NCBI GenBank assembly: GCA_965242785.1
Contig: CBDETA010000001.1
Span: 372,001-436,000 of the forward strand
From: Maricaulis sp965242785
GTDB taxonomy: Bacteria > Pseudomonadota > Alphaproteobacteria > Caulobacterales > Maricaulaceae
Direction: 5' to 3'
DNA: 64,000 nt
The notes under the pieces are model-generated. The model was given only the letters and a program-made list of their open reading frames with translations. It made no database searches and was not told the origin of the DNA. The position numbers and the translations under genes are program-made. Positions 25,313 through 34,890 of this stretch are shown here, piece after piece. Positions within the stretch are counted from its first letter, which is position 1, and each line of letters opens with the position of its first letter.

Positions 25313-28300
25313 CCCAGACCACCGCCACCCGGCGTCTCGACTTCTACCGCATCGCCCGGCTCGACCTCGATCCTGAACAGGCCGGGCAGGTCTTCCGGCA
25401 CACCCTGGCGCCAGACCCGCTGCAGGCCGGGCAGGGCATCGCCGCCACCCTGGAGGCCGAACGGGTTTTCCTTGCGGCGCGAGGAGAGGAGGGAAACCTC
25501 CATCGCTTCCAGGAATTCCAGCCGCCGCACCGAGCCGTCACCGCCGGGCCAGCGGCCCGTTCCGCCCGATCCGGTGCGGATGCGGTGGTGGATGACGCGG
25601 ACCGGGTAGCGGCGTTCCAGCACTTCCGGGTCGGTCATGCGCGAATTGGTCATGTGCGTGTGGATCGCGCTTTCGCCGGCAAACCCGTCGCCATCGGCAT
25701 CCAGACCGGCCCCGGCGCCGCCGCAGATCGTTTCGTAATACTGGTGGCGGTCATTGCCGAAGGTGAGATTGTTCATCGTGCCCTGGCAGGCCGCCAGGCG
25801 CCCGGTCGCCCCGAACAGGGCATCCACGACCAGCTGGCTGGTCTCCACATTGCCAGCCACCACCGCAGCCGGCGGGCGCGGATTGAGCAGCGAGCCTTCC
25901 GGGATCACCAGCGAGATCGGCTTGAGACAGCCCTCATTGAGCGGGATGGCATCGCCGACCAGGCAGCGGAAGACGTAGAGCGTCGCAGCGCGGGCCACCG
26001 AGGCCGGTGCGTTGAAATTGCTGTCGCGCTGCGGCGAGGTGCCGGTGAAGTCGACGATCGCGCTGCGGTTCTCGCGATCGACCGTGATGGCCACGCAGAT
26101 CTGCGCGCCGTCGTCCAGCTTCACCGTGTGCGATCCGTCGCTCAGCGCATCGATCACCCGGCGGACCGCGCGTTCGGCATTGTCCTGGACATGGCCCATA
26201 TAGGCCTTCACCACTGCCAGCCCGTTGTCGGCGACCAGTCGGTGCAGCTCGTCCGCACCGCGGGCACAGGCGGCGAGCTGGGCCTTGATGTCGGCGATAT
26301 TCTGGTCCGGCTTGCGGGCCGGGTGCGGCCCCGACGCCAGGACCTCGCGCACGGCATTGTCGAGAAATTTGCCGCCGGCCATGACCTTCACATTGCGGAA
26401 CTGCACGCCTTCCTCGTCGATCGTGCGCGAAAAGGGCGGCATGGAGCCGGGAGCAATGCCGCCGACATCGGCATGGTGACCGCGCGCGGCGACATAGAAG
26501 AGGCGCTCGCCGCTGTCGGGATCATGCACCGGTGTCACAAGGGTGATGTCGGGCAGGTGCGTGCCGCCATCATAGGGCGCATTGACGGCGACGGCGTCGC
26601 CGGGGCCCAGATCGGGATGCGCATCAGCGGCAGCGCGAACCGAGGCCGACATGGAGCCCAGATGCACCGGCATGTGGGGCGCATTGGCGACCAGCCCGCC
26701 TTCGGCATCAAAGACTGCGCAGGAAAAGTCGAGGCGTTCCTTGATGTTGACCGAATGGGCCGTGCGCTCCAGCGCGACGCCCATCTGTTCGGCCACCGAC
26801 ATGAAGCGCTTGTTGAAGAGCTCCAGCCGGATCGGGTCGAGGGCCGTGTCGCCCTGGATATCGGCGGCCGCCGCCTGGCGGGTCAGCGAGAGCGTGCCAT
26901 CCTCCAGCCGGGTCGCCTGCCAGCCCGCATCAACGACGATGGTCGCATTGGGATCCATGATGAGGGCGGGACCGGACACGGCCGCGCCGGGACCGAATGT
27001 ATCCAGCGTAAAGACGGGCACGTCCTTCCATGCCGCTTGGTCGAAGACCTTCGCTTGGCCGGCCGGTTGCGGGCTGTCAGCGCTGGCGGCAGGCATGTCG
27101 ATGGACCAGTCGCTGCTGCCCGGCGGTGCGGCGACCGCCTCGACACTTACCGACTCGATCACCAGCTCACCTTCCGGAATGAAGCCGAACAGGCGTTTGT
27201 GCGCTGCCGAGAAGGCCGCGGTCATGGCGTCGGGGTCGTCCTGCGCAACTGGGATGGACGTGTCGGACCCGGAGACCTTGAGGCGCCATTCGCGCTGCAG
27301 GCGGACGCTGTCCGGTGCGAAACCCTGGTCGGTCAGGGCCTTTGCGGCTGTCTGGCCCAGTTGATCGGACAGGGTGCGGGCCTCACCAAGCGCCGACGCC
27401 AGCGGGGCCTCAACGGCGCCCATGCGGGTGTCGCGAATGTCCGCCAGACCGATGCCCAGGGCCGAAAGCAGACCGCCATAGGGATGGATCAGCACGGTCT
27501 TCATGCCCAGCGCATCGGCGACCTTGCAGGCGTGCTGTCCACCCGCTCCGCCAAAAGCGGCCAGGGCATAGCCGGACGGATTGACGCCCTGGGCGATGGA
27601 AATCTGCTTGATGGCCTGGGCCATGCTCTCCACGGCGACGGCCAGGAAGCCCTCGGCGGCCGCTTCCGGTGTGCCCAGATCCATGGCCTGTGCCAGCTCG
27701 GCCAGGGCCCGGCGCGAGGCCTGGACATCGAGCGGTTGGTCGGAGGTCTCGCCGAAGACCTTGGGGAACCAGTCCGGCTGGATGCGGCCGAGGACGATGT
27801 TCGCATCGGTTACCGCAGCCGGTCCGCCGCGGCCATAGCCGGCCGGGCCGGGCATGGCGCCGGCGCTGTCCGGTCCGACGCGGGCCCGTTCGCCATCGAA
27901 GCTGAGCACAGAACCGCCGCCGGCGGCCACGGTGTGCACGGCCATCATCGGTGCGCGCAGGCGATGGCCGGCGACCAGCGTCTCCTGGACCCGGTCATAC
28001 TGGTCGCCATCAAAGCGCGACACGTCCGTCGAGGTGCCGCCCATGTCAAAGCCGATCACCTTGGCATGACCGGCGCGCCGCGCCGTCTTGGCCATGCCGA
28101 CCACGCCGCCCGCCGGTCCGGACAGCACGGCGTCGCGGGCATGGAACCCGCTGGCCGGCGCAAGCCCGCCCGAGGACTGCATGAAATAGAGCGGGGTGCC
28201 TTCGAGGCCCTGGTCGACCCGGTCGACATAATTGCGCAGCACGGGCGTCAGATAGGCGTCCAATACCGTGGTCGAAGCGCGCGGGACGATCTTCACCAGC

Positions 28301-28878
28301 GGCGAGGCGATGGAGGAGCGGATGATGGTCCTGAACCCGGCCTCGCGGGCCAGCGTTTCCAGCGCCGCCTCGTGGTCGGGATTGGCGTAGGCGTGCATCA
28401 GGCAGATGGCGAGGGTGTCAAACCCGTCCTGCCGCGCCTGCGCGAGAACGCGCACCGCCGCTTCACTGTCCAGCGGTGTGACGACCTTGCCGTCGGCATC
28501 CAGGCGTTCCCGGATCTCCACCACGCGGTCATACAGCGGGTCGGGCCGTTTCAGGTCGAGCGCAAAAATGTCCGGACGGGTCTGGTCGCCGATGACCAGA
28601 AGGTCGCTGAAACCCTGGGTGACCAGAAACAGCGTCCGAGCGCCCTTGCGTTCCAGCAGCGCATTGGTGGCCACCGTGGTGCCCATTTTGACGGCCTTCA
28701 CCGGCGCGCCGGCGGACAGGCGCTTCACGCCCTCGGTGGCGGCATCGGCATAATCCGGGCTTTCCGACAGGAGTTTGAGCGGATGCAGGCGGCCATCGGG
28801 GGCACGGCCGATCACATCGGTAAACGTCCCGCCGCGGTCGATCCAGAATTCCCACTCGGCCTGTATCTTCTCGCGCAT
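25309..28878 (-). CDS. 5-oxoprolinase / hydantoinase A-B fusion
   Basis: The 1189-residue protein combines a HyuA-like ATP-binding half (about 1-690; FWIDRGGTFTDVIGR, GFDMGGTSTDVSRFDG, AFGGAGGQHA) with a HyuB-like half (about 715-1189; RLELFNKRFMSVAEQMGVALERTAHSVNIKERLDFSCAVFD, and a Gly-rich end GDAVEVETPGGGGLG). The fusion and length match eukaryote-type 5-oxoprolinase, which opens 5-oxo-L-proline to glutamate with ATP. N-methylhydantoinase is the alternative. ATG 28878 starts right at the conserved domain. Its stop codon and that of the rightward aspartoacylase gene share the sequence CTAG. Confidence 0.9.
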   Translation of the reverse strand: MREKIQAEWEFWIDRGGTFTDVIGRAPDGRLHPLKLLSESPDYADAATEGVKRLSAGAPVKAVKMGTTVATNALLERKGARTLFLVTQGFSDLLVIGDQTRPDIFALDLKRPDPLYDRVVEIRERLDADGKVVTPLDSEAAVRVLAQARQDGFDTLAICLMHAYANPDHEAALETLAREAGFRTIIRSSIASPLVKIVPRASTTVLDAYLTPVLRNYVDRVDQGLEGTPLYFMQSSGGLAPASGFHARDAVLSGPAGGVVGMAKTARRAGHAKVIGFDMGGTSTDVSRFDGDQYDRVQETLVAGHRLRAPMMAVHTVAAGGGSVLSFDGERARVGPDSAGAMPGPAGYGRGGPAAVTDANIVLGRIQPDWFPKVFGETSDQPLDVQASRRALAELAQAMDLGTPEAAAEGFLAVAVESMAQAIKQISIAQGVNPSGYALAAFGGAGGQHACKVADALGMKTVLIHPYGGLLSALGIGLADIRDTRMGAVEAPLASALGEARTLSDQLGQTAAKALTDQGFAPDSVRLQREWRLKVSGSDTSIPVAQDDPDAMTAAFSAAHKRLFGFIPEGELVIESVSVEAVAAPPGSSDWSIDMPAASADSPQPAGQAKVFDQAAWKDVPVFTLDTFGPGAAVSGPALIMDPNATIVVDAGWQATRLEDGTLSLTRQAAAADIQGDTALDPIRLELFNKRFMSVAEQMGVALERTAHSVNIKERLDFSCAVFDAEGGLVANAPHMPVHLGSMSASVRAAADAHPDLGPGDAVAVNAPYDGGTHLPDITLVTPVHDPDSGERLFYVAARGHHADVGGIAPGSMPPFSRTIDEEGVQFRNVKVMAGGKFLDNAVREVLASGPHPARKPDQNIADIKAQLAACARGADELHRLVADNGLAVVKAYMGHVQDNAERAVRRVIDALSDGSHTVKLDDGAQICVAITVDRENRSAIVDFTGTSPQRDSNFNAPASVARAATLYVFRCLVGDAIPLNEGCLKPISLVIPEGSLLNPRPPAAVVAGNVETSQLVVDALFGATGRLAACQGTMNNLTFGNDRHQYYETICGGAGAGLDADGDGFAGESAIHTHMTNSRMTDPEVLERRYPVRVIHHRIRTGSGGTGRWPGGDGSVRRLEFLEAMEVSLLSSRRKENPFGLQGGGDALPGLQRVWRQGVPEDLPGLFRIEVEPGDAVEVETPGGGGLG

Positions 28879-28925
28879 CACGCCTTGCCTCGAACGGTTG
28901 GATTGCGGAGGGTAAGCAAGGCGTG
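28879..28925 (-). promoter_or_regulatory. Leader hairpin at the 5-oxoprolinase start codon
   Basis: A perfect 10-bp inverted repeat (CACGCCTTGC at 28879-28888 and GCAAGGCGTG at 28916-28925) abuts the ATG at 28878. In the mRNA the 3' arm contains the AAGG ribosome-binding sequence, so the folded stem would hide the initiation site. Confidence 0.5.
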
Positions 28926-29030
28926 CTGCAGTGCAACCGGCTTCAGCCTGTCTTGCACTGTCTTTTGCGGACAGGCAGGGCTCGCATGGGCGGGCCGGAG
29001 TTCCTAAATGACGCCGCGGAGGCGGAGAGA

Positions 29031-29732
29031 ATGGGTTTCTGGCGGAATCTGGCAGACCGGATCCGGGGGCGTGAATGCTTCCTGGAGTGTGACGGATGCG
29101 ATGAGCGCGCCGCCACACACCAGGTCAATGATGCCGATTTCGCCATGGCCCTGATCGGGTTGGGCGCCAAGATGGCCAAGGCCGACGGCCAAGTCTCGCG
29201 CTCGGAAATCCGCGCCTTCTACCAGGTCTTCAAACCGCCGCCGGAGGGCCGGGAGGCGCTGGACCGGGCGTTCGAGCTGGCGATGCAGACCACGCTGGGC
29301 TTTGACGGCTATGCGCGTCGCCTGGCCAAACGTTTCCGCTGTTACCCGGCCATTCTGGAGGATGTGCTGGACGGGCTGTTCCATGTCGCCAAGGCCGACG
29401 GCACGGTCACGCCGGACGAGATGGAATTCCTGTCGCGGGTCGCGGACATTTTCGGTTTCTCCGAAGCGGAGTTCCGCCGCATCCGCTCGGCCCATGTCGA
29501 GCCGGACGAGGATGATCCCTATGTCATCCTGGGCATTGATGCCGACATTTCCGATCTCGATCTCAAGCGCGCCTACCGGCGCATCGCCTCTCAGAATCAC
29601 CCCGACCGGATGATTGCCCGCGGCGCGCCGCCGGAAATCCTGCGCATTGCGGATGAGAAAATGGCAACGATCAACGCAGCTTATGGCGCGATCCTGCACG
29701 AACGGGGGCTGGCCCTGCACGCCGCGAGCTGA
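29031..29732 (+). CDS. DjlA-like co-chaperone: TerB domain plus C-terminal J domain
   Basis: The 233-residue protein has a TerB-like helical domain (about 35-150; AMALIGLGAKMAKADGQVSRSEIRAFYQVF and the second KADGTVTPDEMEFL) and a C-terminal J domain (about 162-228) with the DnaK-activating HPD at residues 190-192. This is the DjlA domain order, but the N-terminal TM anchor of DjlA is missing; instead the start has a CFLECDGCDE cysteine patch. ATG 29031 follows GGCGGAGAG. It should act as a cytoplasmic DnaK partner. Confidence 0.88.
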   Translation: MGFWRNLADRIRGRECFLECDGCDERAATHQVNDADFAMALIGLGAKMAKADGQVSRSEIRAFYQVFKPPPEGREALDRAFELAMQTTLGFDGYARRLAKRFRCYPAILEDVLDGLFHVAKADGTVTPDEMEFLSRVADIFGFSEAEFRRIRSAHVEPDEDDPYVILGIDADISDLDLKRAYRRIASQNHPDRMIARGAPPEILRIADEKMATINAAYGAILHERGLALHAAS

Positions 29733-29951
29733 TCGTTTCCAGCCAGGGGGAGACGCGAGGCGTGCCAATCCCCCCAAGCCGCCCGAATTAAGAATTACCG
29801 AGTGGTTTCAAGTAAGGTGCCGCTTTTTCAATGGCTTGGCGCGTGCGCTCTCGAAAGTGTGCGCGTGCGTCGCAGGTCGGATGAATTGACCTTTGGCGCA
29901 ACAATGCCAACATGAATTCCACGCCAAGGGGGCAAACGGACAGAGAGTGAC

Positions 29952-30245
29952 ATGACTGACGCCCAAACGGACAAAGCACCCTTCTTCGCAACCCGGCCCG
30001 GGCGCATCGTGCGCGATGTGCTGGCTGCGCTGATTGCCGTTGCCTTCCTGGGTCTTGTCATCTTCCTGGCGGCCATGCTGACGGCGGCCTTTCTGGTCCT
30101 GGCCGGGATCGGTCTTCTGGCCGGCGGTGCCTACTGGCTGTGGCGCAAGCTGCGCGGGGGGTCGCGCGGCGGCCGGGGCGAGGATGACATCCTGGTCGCG
30201 ACCCGCGGTCCCGATGGCTGGACCGTGGACGGTCTGGGCCGCTGA
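29952..30245 (+). CDS. Small membrane protein
   Basis: The 97-residue product has a hydrophilic start, two closely spaced hydrophobic stretches (about residues 22-45 and 47-66, VLAALIAVAFLGLVIFLAAML and AFLVLAGIGLLAGGAYW), and a basic Gly/Arg-rich tail ending in ATRGPDGWTVDGLGR. It fits a small inner-membrane protein with one or two TM helices. No family is assigned. The 219-bp gap before it holds nothing recognised beyond a weak TTGACC at 29886. Confidence 0.65.
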   Translation: MTDAQTDKAPFFATRPGRIVRDVLAALIAVAFLGLVIFLAAMLTAAFLVLAGIGLLAGGAYWLWRKLRGGSRGGRGEDDILVATRGPDGWTVDGLGR

Positions 30246-30333
30246 TCGCCGATTTCCGCAAATTGTGACTTTGTGCCTGTGACGGCCCGGCTAGTCTGGG
30301 GCGGATAGACCTGTCCTGACCGGAGCCGGCCGC

Positions 30334-31569
30334 GTGCATCGTTTCATTCCGCTCTTCCTCGTCGTTTTTCTGCCGTTGATGCTGGTGGGGTGCGTCTCGA
30401 TGGTGCTGCCCAAAGTGCCCACGCGCACGCCGGACGCGGCGGCGCACCCGGCCCTTTCGCCGGCAAGTCTGGAGGAGTGGCAGGCCGGACAGGCCGATCT
30501 GCGCGCCGCCTTCGAGCGCGAGGTCTATGGCGTTTGGCCTCAGCGTTCCGACGTCGAGGTCACTGCCCATGACGTGCTGGACGACGCTGCCTATGACGGT
30601 GCCGGCCGGATCGAGCAGTATGCGCTGGAGATGGGCGGCTTTCGGACCCACATGGCGGTGGTCATGCCGGCCGACGTCGAAGGCCCGGTGCCGGTGGTGA
30701 TGATGCAGATGTTCTGCGGCAATGTCCCGGCGCTGGGCTGGCGCGAGGATGTCGCCGGCCCGACCGATCCCGACGCCCAGGCATGCGGCGAAACCGGCTT
30801 TGCCAGTTTCATGGTGCGCCAGATCTTCGGCCGCCACATCATGGAGCCGCCGGTCGCCCAGGTGCTGGCACATGGCTATGCGCTGGCCTTCGTCTATCCG
30901 GGCGACATCGTGCCGGATCATCCGGTCCGCGGCCGCGCGGCGCTGGACCGGCTGTCGCCGGAGCAGGAGAGCGGCGCCATCATCGCCTGGGCCTGGGTCT
31001 ATTCGCGCATGCTCGACATCCTCGAGGCCGATGGCCGGTTCGATCCCGACCGCATGGCGGCCTGGGGGCATTCGCGCAATGGCAAGTCGGCCCTGCTGGC
31101 TGCGGCCTTCGATCCGCGTATCGATCTGGTGATCGCCCACCAGGCGGGGACGGGCGGGACCACGCTGTCGCGCTCGGATGCAGGGGAAAGCGTCGCCCAG
31201 ATCACCGACCGCTATCCGCACTGGTTCAACGCCCAATATGCCGCCCATGCCGGCCGCGAAGCCGAGCTGGACCTGGACCAGCATCAGCTGATCGCCCTGA
31301 TGGCGCCGCGGCCATTGCTGATCGGCGGTGCCTGGCGGGACAACTGGTCAGACCCGAGCGGCAGTTTTCGTGCGGCCATGGGCGCCAACCCGGTCTATGC
31401 GCTGCATGGATCAGACGGTCTGGAACAGCGCTCGCTGGGCGAGTTCCGGCCGGACGCTGACATCGCCGTCTTCATGCGGCGCGGTCTGCACGGGGTGACG
31501 CGGGTCGACTGGAACCACTTCCTGGAATTCCTCGACGCCCACTGGCAGCCGGGCGGGGCGCCGGATTAG
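30334..31569 (+). CDS. Glucuronoyl-esterase-like (CE15-type) alpha/beta hydrolase lipoprotein
   Basis: The 411-residue protein has a signal peptide with lipobox LVGC (Cys20). The nucleophile motif GHSRNGKSAL (Ser247) matches the G-x-S-R-x-G-K pattern of CE15 4-O-methyl-glucuronoyl methylesterases, which cut ester links between lignin and glucuronoxylan. Nearby AHQAGTGGTTLSR and PRPLLIGGAWRDNW, and the late His in DWNHFLEF, fit the family. The start is GTG 30334 with CGGAG upstream. No polysaccharide-utilisation genes surround it, so the natural substrate is open. Confidence 0.85.
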   Translation: MHRFIPLFLVVFLPLMLVGCVSMVLPKVPTRTPDAAAHPALSPASLEEWQAGQADLRAAFEREVYGVWPQRSDVEVTAHDVLDDAAYDGAGRIEQYALEMGGFRTHMAVVMPADVEGPVPVVMMQMFCGNVPALGWREDVAGPTDPDAQACGETGFASFMVRQIFGRHIMEPPVAQVLAHGYALAFVYPGDIVPDHPVRGRAALDRLSPEQESGAIIAWAWVYSRMLDILEADGRFDPDRMAAWGHSRNGKSALLAAAFDPRIDLVIAHQAGTGGTTLSRSDAGESVAQITDRYPHWFNAQYAAHAGREAELDLDQHQLIALMAPRPLLIGGAWRDNWSDPSGSFRAAMGANPVYALHGSDGLEQRSLGEFRPDADIAVFMRRGLHGVTRVDWNHFLEFLDAHWQPGGAPD

Positions 31570-31596
31570 GCCTTGCTCGCCTGCGCGCAGCGGTCC

Positions 31597-32523
31597 ATGA
31601 AGCCTTTCATGCGTTTGCGCGATTTTCTGGCCCTGTTTGCCGTTTGCGTTGTCTGGGGGATCAATTTCGTCGTCGCGAAATTCTCCGTCACCGGTGCGCC
31701 CGGCTGGGTGCCCGGTTTCGAAGGCGTGCCGCCCTTCTTCTTCGCCTTCATGCGCTTTGCCTTGCTCTACGCCGTTCTGGCGCCCTGGATCCGGCCCATC
31801 CCGGCCAAGCTGGGCACAATGGTCGCCATCGGCCTCACCATGGGCGCGCTGCAATACGCGCTGATGTTCCTGGGTCTGCGCTGGGCCACGCCGTCCGGCA
31901 TGGCCATTGCGGTTCAGACCGGTGTGCCCTTTGCCACCATCCTGTCGGTCATGTTCCTGAAGGAGAAGGTCGGTCTGCCCCGAGTGGCCGGTATTGTCCT
32001 GTCCTTTGCCGGCGTGGCCCTGGTGATCGCCAATCCCGCCGAGCTGGACCTGTCGCTGGGGCTTCTGATCGGTATCGGCTCGGCCTTTGCCGCGGCCGTC
32101 GGCATGATCCTGGTCAAGCAGATGCCGCTGGACTCCATTCGCATGCAGGCCTGGATCGGACTGATTTCCGCGCCGCCGCTGCTGGCCCTCTCTCTGACCT
32201 TCGAGACCGGCCAGATGCAGGCCATCGTCTATGGCGGCTGGCCGATCTTCCTGGCCGTCGCCTTCACGGTCCTCTTGGTCAACGTGTTCGGGCATGGCGT
32301 CTTCTACAATCTGCTGCAGCGCTATGACGCGACCCTGATCGCGCCGCTGACCCTGCTGGCACCCCTGTTCGGCGTGATCGCCGGGCTGACGGTGACCGGG
32401 GATGCGTTCGGCTGGCGCCTGATGGCGGGCGGGGCATTGACCCTGATCGGCGTGGGCATCATCGCCCTGCGCCCGAACCGCAAACTGCCGACGGCGGCAC
32501 TGGCGCGGGAGAAGACGCTGTGA
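31597..32523 (+). CDS. EamA-family (DMT) transporter
   Basis: The 308-residue protein has about ten hydrophobic helices in two EamA repeats; the first begins FLALFAVCVVWGINFVVAKF and the second has LLIGIGSAFAAAVGMILVKQM. The final helices GLTVTGDAFGWRLMAGGALTLIGVGII are typical. Family members export amino acids and metabolites such as O-acetylserine and cysteine. The start at 31597 removes a non-hydrophobic leader; 31609 is also possible. The stop overlaps the amidase start (GTGA). Confidence 0.88.
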   Translation: MKPFMRLRDFLALFAVCVVWGINFVVAKFSVTGAPGWVPGFEGVPPFFFAFMRFALLYAVLAPWIRPIPAKLGTMVAIGLTMGALQYALMFLGLRWATPSGMAIAVQTGVPFATILSVMFLKEKVGLPRVAGIVLSFAGVALVIANPAELDLSLGLLIGIGSAFAAAVGMILVKQMPLDSIRMQAWIGLISAPPLLALSLTFETGQMQAIVYGGWPIFLAVAFTVLLVNVFGHGVFYNLLQRYDATLIAPLTLLAPLFGVIAGLTVTGDAFGWRLMAGGALTLIGVGIIALRPNRKLPTAALAREKTL

Positions 32524-33185
32524 AACTGGCCCTGATCGATGCCCCGTCGCCGAATTTCAACAAGCGCCAGCTGCCGGTCAGCCTGATCGTGCTGCACTAT
32601 ACCGGCATGAAGTCGGGGCAGGCGGCGCTGGACCGGCTGCGCGACAAGGAGGCCAATGTCTCCTCGCACTATCTGGTCGAGGAGGATGGGCGCCTGTTCC
32701 GCCTGGTCGACGAGGCAGACCGGGCCTGGCACGCCGGACGCAGCAGCTGGAAGGGCGAGCGCGACATCAATTCCGCCTCGATCGGCATCGAGATCGTCAA
32801 TCCGGGTCATGAATACGGCCTGCCGGAGTTTCCGGACGCGCAGATCGATGCGGTGATCGTGCTGGTGCGCGACCTGTTGAACCGCTACCGCCTGCCGGTT
32901 GACGCCGTCATCGGGCATTCCGACGTCGCGCCGGATCGCAAGATCGATCCGGGCGAGAATTTCCCCTGGGACCGGCTGGCGCGGGAACATTGCGCGCTGG
33001 CACTGCCGGAGGCGCGGGCGAAGGGGGAGGCGGCCGCCCTGCTCAAGCAGATCGGCTATTCGCTGGAACCGGGCCTGAAACCGGTCGTCGAAGCCTTCCA
33101 GCGCCGCTGGCGCCAGGCCCGTGTCGATGGCCGGCTGGATGACGAGACGCTGGACCTCATCGCGCGGGTGGCGTCGGCCAGCTGA
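32520..33185 (+). CDS. AmpD-like N-acetylmuramoyl-L-alanine amidase (Amidase_2)
   Basis: The 221-residue protein carries the zinc amidase domain with His26 (LHYTGM), Glu91 (GIEIVN), His133 (GHSDVAPDRK) and Asp143 (KIDPG); the His133-Asp143 spacing equals that in AmpD. There is no signal peptide, so a cytoplasmic role in recycling anhydro-muropeptides is favoured. A C-terminal helical stretch (about 165-221; LLKQIGYSLEPGLKPVVEAFQRRWR) resembles a peptidoglycan-binding domain, as in AmiD. The start is GTG 32520, coupled to the transporter. The 288-bp gap that follows holds nothing recognised. Confidence 0.9.
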   Translation: MKLALIDAPSPNFNKRQLPVSLIVLHYTGMKSGQAALDRLRDKEANVSSHYLVEEDGRLFRLVDEADRAWHAGRSSWKGERDINSASIGIEIVNPGHEYGLPEFPDAQIDAVIVLVRDLLNRYRLPVDAVIGHSDVAPDRKIDPGENFPWDRLAREHCALALPEARAKGEAAALLKQIGYSLEPGLKPVVEAFQRRWRQARVDGRLDDETLDLIARVASAS

Positions 33186-33473
33186 CGTGCCCGGCAGGTC
33201 TTCCGGATCTTTGGTTTCCCGAAGCTGGGCGTCGTCGTCGGCCGGCACCGCTGCGAACCGAACACTCACCCGTCGCGGACGCCGAGGGCTCGTCTGCCGC
33301 TCAGGGTCATCCACGCTCATTGCCGAACTGGCCCGATGCATTCCTGGACGCCCGAGCACCCATCCACAAAACGATCCGGTCCACCGTCAGGGACGCATTG
33401 ACCCACAGTCCCGTCTTCCCAATCCGCCTCTATTCCCGTAACTTCAAAAAATAAAGTACTTATGGAGCGTGAG

Positions 33474-33983
33474 ATGGATATCATTCATTCCTGGTCGGGC
33501 GGGGTGCATGCAGTGGCGGCCATACTGGCGCTGGTCTGGGGCGGGCAGGTTCTGGCCCGGTCCAAGGGCGGGCAGGCGCACAGGCGGCTGGGCTATGCCT
33601 ATGTGGCGGCGATGAGCGTGATGCTGCTGGCCGGTCTGCCGATGATGGAGAACGGGATCAGCCCGTTTCACGGCCTGTCTGTGGTGTCTGCCGTGACGCT
33701 GGCCGGCGGGGTGGTGATGGCGGTCCGGGCGCGGCGGGCAGCTACGCCGCAGATCCGCCAGGGACGGCTCTACGGGCATTTCAAGTTCATGGCCTGGTCC
33801 TATGCCGGACTGGTAGCGGCCGGTGTCGCGCAGCTGTCGACGCGGGTTGTGGTCGCGGTGGGCGGCATGGCGGGTTTCTGGTGGGCGGTGGTGCTGGCCA
33901 GTTTGGCCGTGTGTGCGGTGGCCGCGGTGTGGATGAAGCTGGCCGAGCCGGTTCTGGCGGCGCGCTACAAGGTCCGGCCCTGA
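33474..33983 (+). CDS. DUF2306-like membrane protein
   Basis: The 169-residue protein has four hydrophobic helices and the pattern H-x(n)-GGQVLARSKGGQAHRRLGYAYV, with conserved His and Arg residues between helices 1 and 2, as in DUF2306-type small membrane proteins that may bind heme or quinone. ATG 33474 is chosen over 33462 because GGAG then lies 6 bp upstream. It is the last gene before rnpB. The function is not known. Confidence 0.75.
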   Translation: MDIIHSWSGGVHAVAAILALVWGGQVLARSKGGQAHRRLGYAYVAAMSVMLLAGLPMMENGISPFHGLSVVSAVTLAGGVVMAVRARRAATPQIRQGRLYGHFKFMAWSYAGLVAAGVAQLSTRVVVAVGGMAGFWWAVVLASLAVCAVAAVWMKLAEPVLAARYKVRP

Positions 33984-33995
33984 GGCGGCGCGCGC

Positions 33996-34024
33996 TTGAC
34001 CATGGGCGCCCGCCCGGTGCATGA
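33996..34024 (+). promoter_or_regulatory. Candidate promoter for rnpB
   Basis: TTGACC (33996-34001) and, after a 17-bp spacer, GCATGA (34019-34024) lie just ahead of the 5' end of RNase P RNA at about 34030. The -35 is good and the -10 weak. The -35 overlaps the 3' edge of the preceding gene region. Confidence 0.4.
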
Positions 34025-34029
34025 CAGCG

Positions 34030-34418
<389 letters not shown>

Positions 34419-34435
34419 GCCTTGAGGCATTTTCC

Positions 34436-34618
34436 GATTGTCATCTCGTACGAATGCCCGGCCTTGAGCCGGGCCCCTGTTTCCACGGGGGTAAACTCCG
34501 ATGCGGGACCCATGCCTGCGCCAGCGAGGTGTTCCGCGATGGGTCCCGGCTCTGCGCCCCCGATCAAGTCGGGGGCAGAAGCCTGCGCCCGCGAAGGCGG
34601 GTGGCCGGGATGACAATC
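34436..34618. repeat. Nested-palindrome intergenic element
   Basis: GATTGTCATC (34436-34445) and its complement GATGACAATC (34609-34618) bound a 183-bp block. Inside are a CCCGGC...GCCGGG stem near 34457-34472, GGGACCCAT/ATGGGTCCC (34505-34513 with 34539-34547), and the perfect GCCCCCGA-tcaag-TCGGGGGC (about 34556-34576). Such blocks resemble the intergenic palindromic repeats found in many alphaproteobacterial genomes. It starts 18 bp after the rnpB U-tract. Confidence 0.65.
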
Positions 34619-34890
34619 TGTAAATCGAGTTGCCTTCGACGGCTCTTTCCATTTTCGCACAAATGGCACCTGAGGCGGCCGCGCCTCGCCCATCCGGTTC
34701 CGCGAAGCGACCGGTTTTGCTGATTTGGAAAAAATCCCCGGAACGGGTCCGATCCCACGCATTCCCATGGGCAGCCCCGTCGCACCCTGTGGATATTAAC
34801 TTAATGTTCTCTTCCCGTTCCGTTTTTTCCGCCTCGCGAATACTTCGGGAGGCGCGTTAATCCATGAAAAACACTCCTTTCGTCATTGTT
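34619..34890. other. Gene-free leader region upstream of mraZ
   Basis: No gene or RNA was recognised here. It contains an AT-rich patch (GGATATTAACTTAATG near 34791-34806), a T6 run, and an imperfect 10-bp hairpin GCCTCGCGAA/TTCGGGAGGC at 34831-34853. It probably holds the dcw promoter, but no convincing -35/-10 pair was found. Confidence 0.4.

Noticed and set aside
25585..29007. A 1140-codon open frame on the + strand opposite the 5-oxoprolinase gene
   Set aside because: It lies wholly antisense to a gene with clear HyuA/HyuB motifs and has the Arg/Gly/His-rich composition of a GC-rich coding shadow.
33186..33473. A possible small gene or RNA before the DUF2306-like gene
   Set aside because: A TTGACC at 33398 has no matching -10, no terminator or conserved structure was seen, and the open frames lack ribosome sites.
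34831..34853. Imperfect hairpin before mraZ considered as a terminator or riboswitch
   Set aside because: The stem has a central mismatch, no U-tract follows on either strand, and no riboswitch core was recognised.
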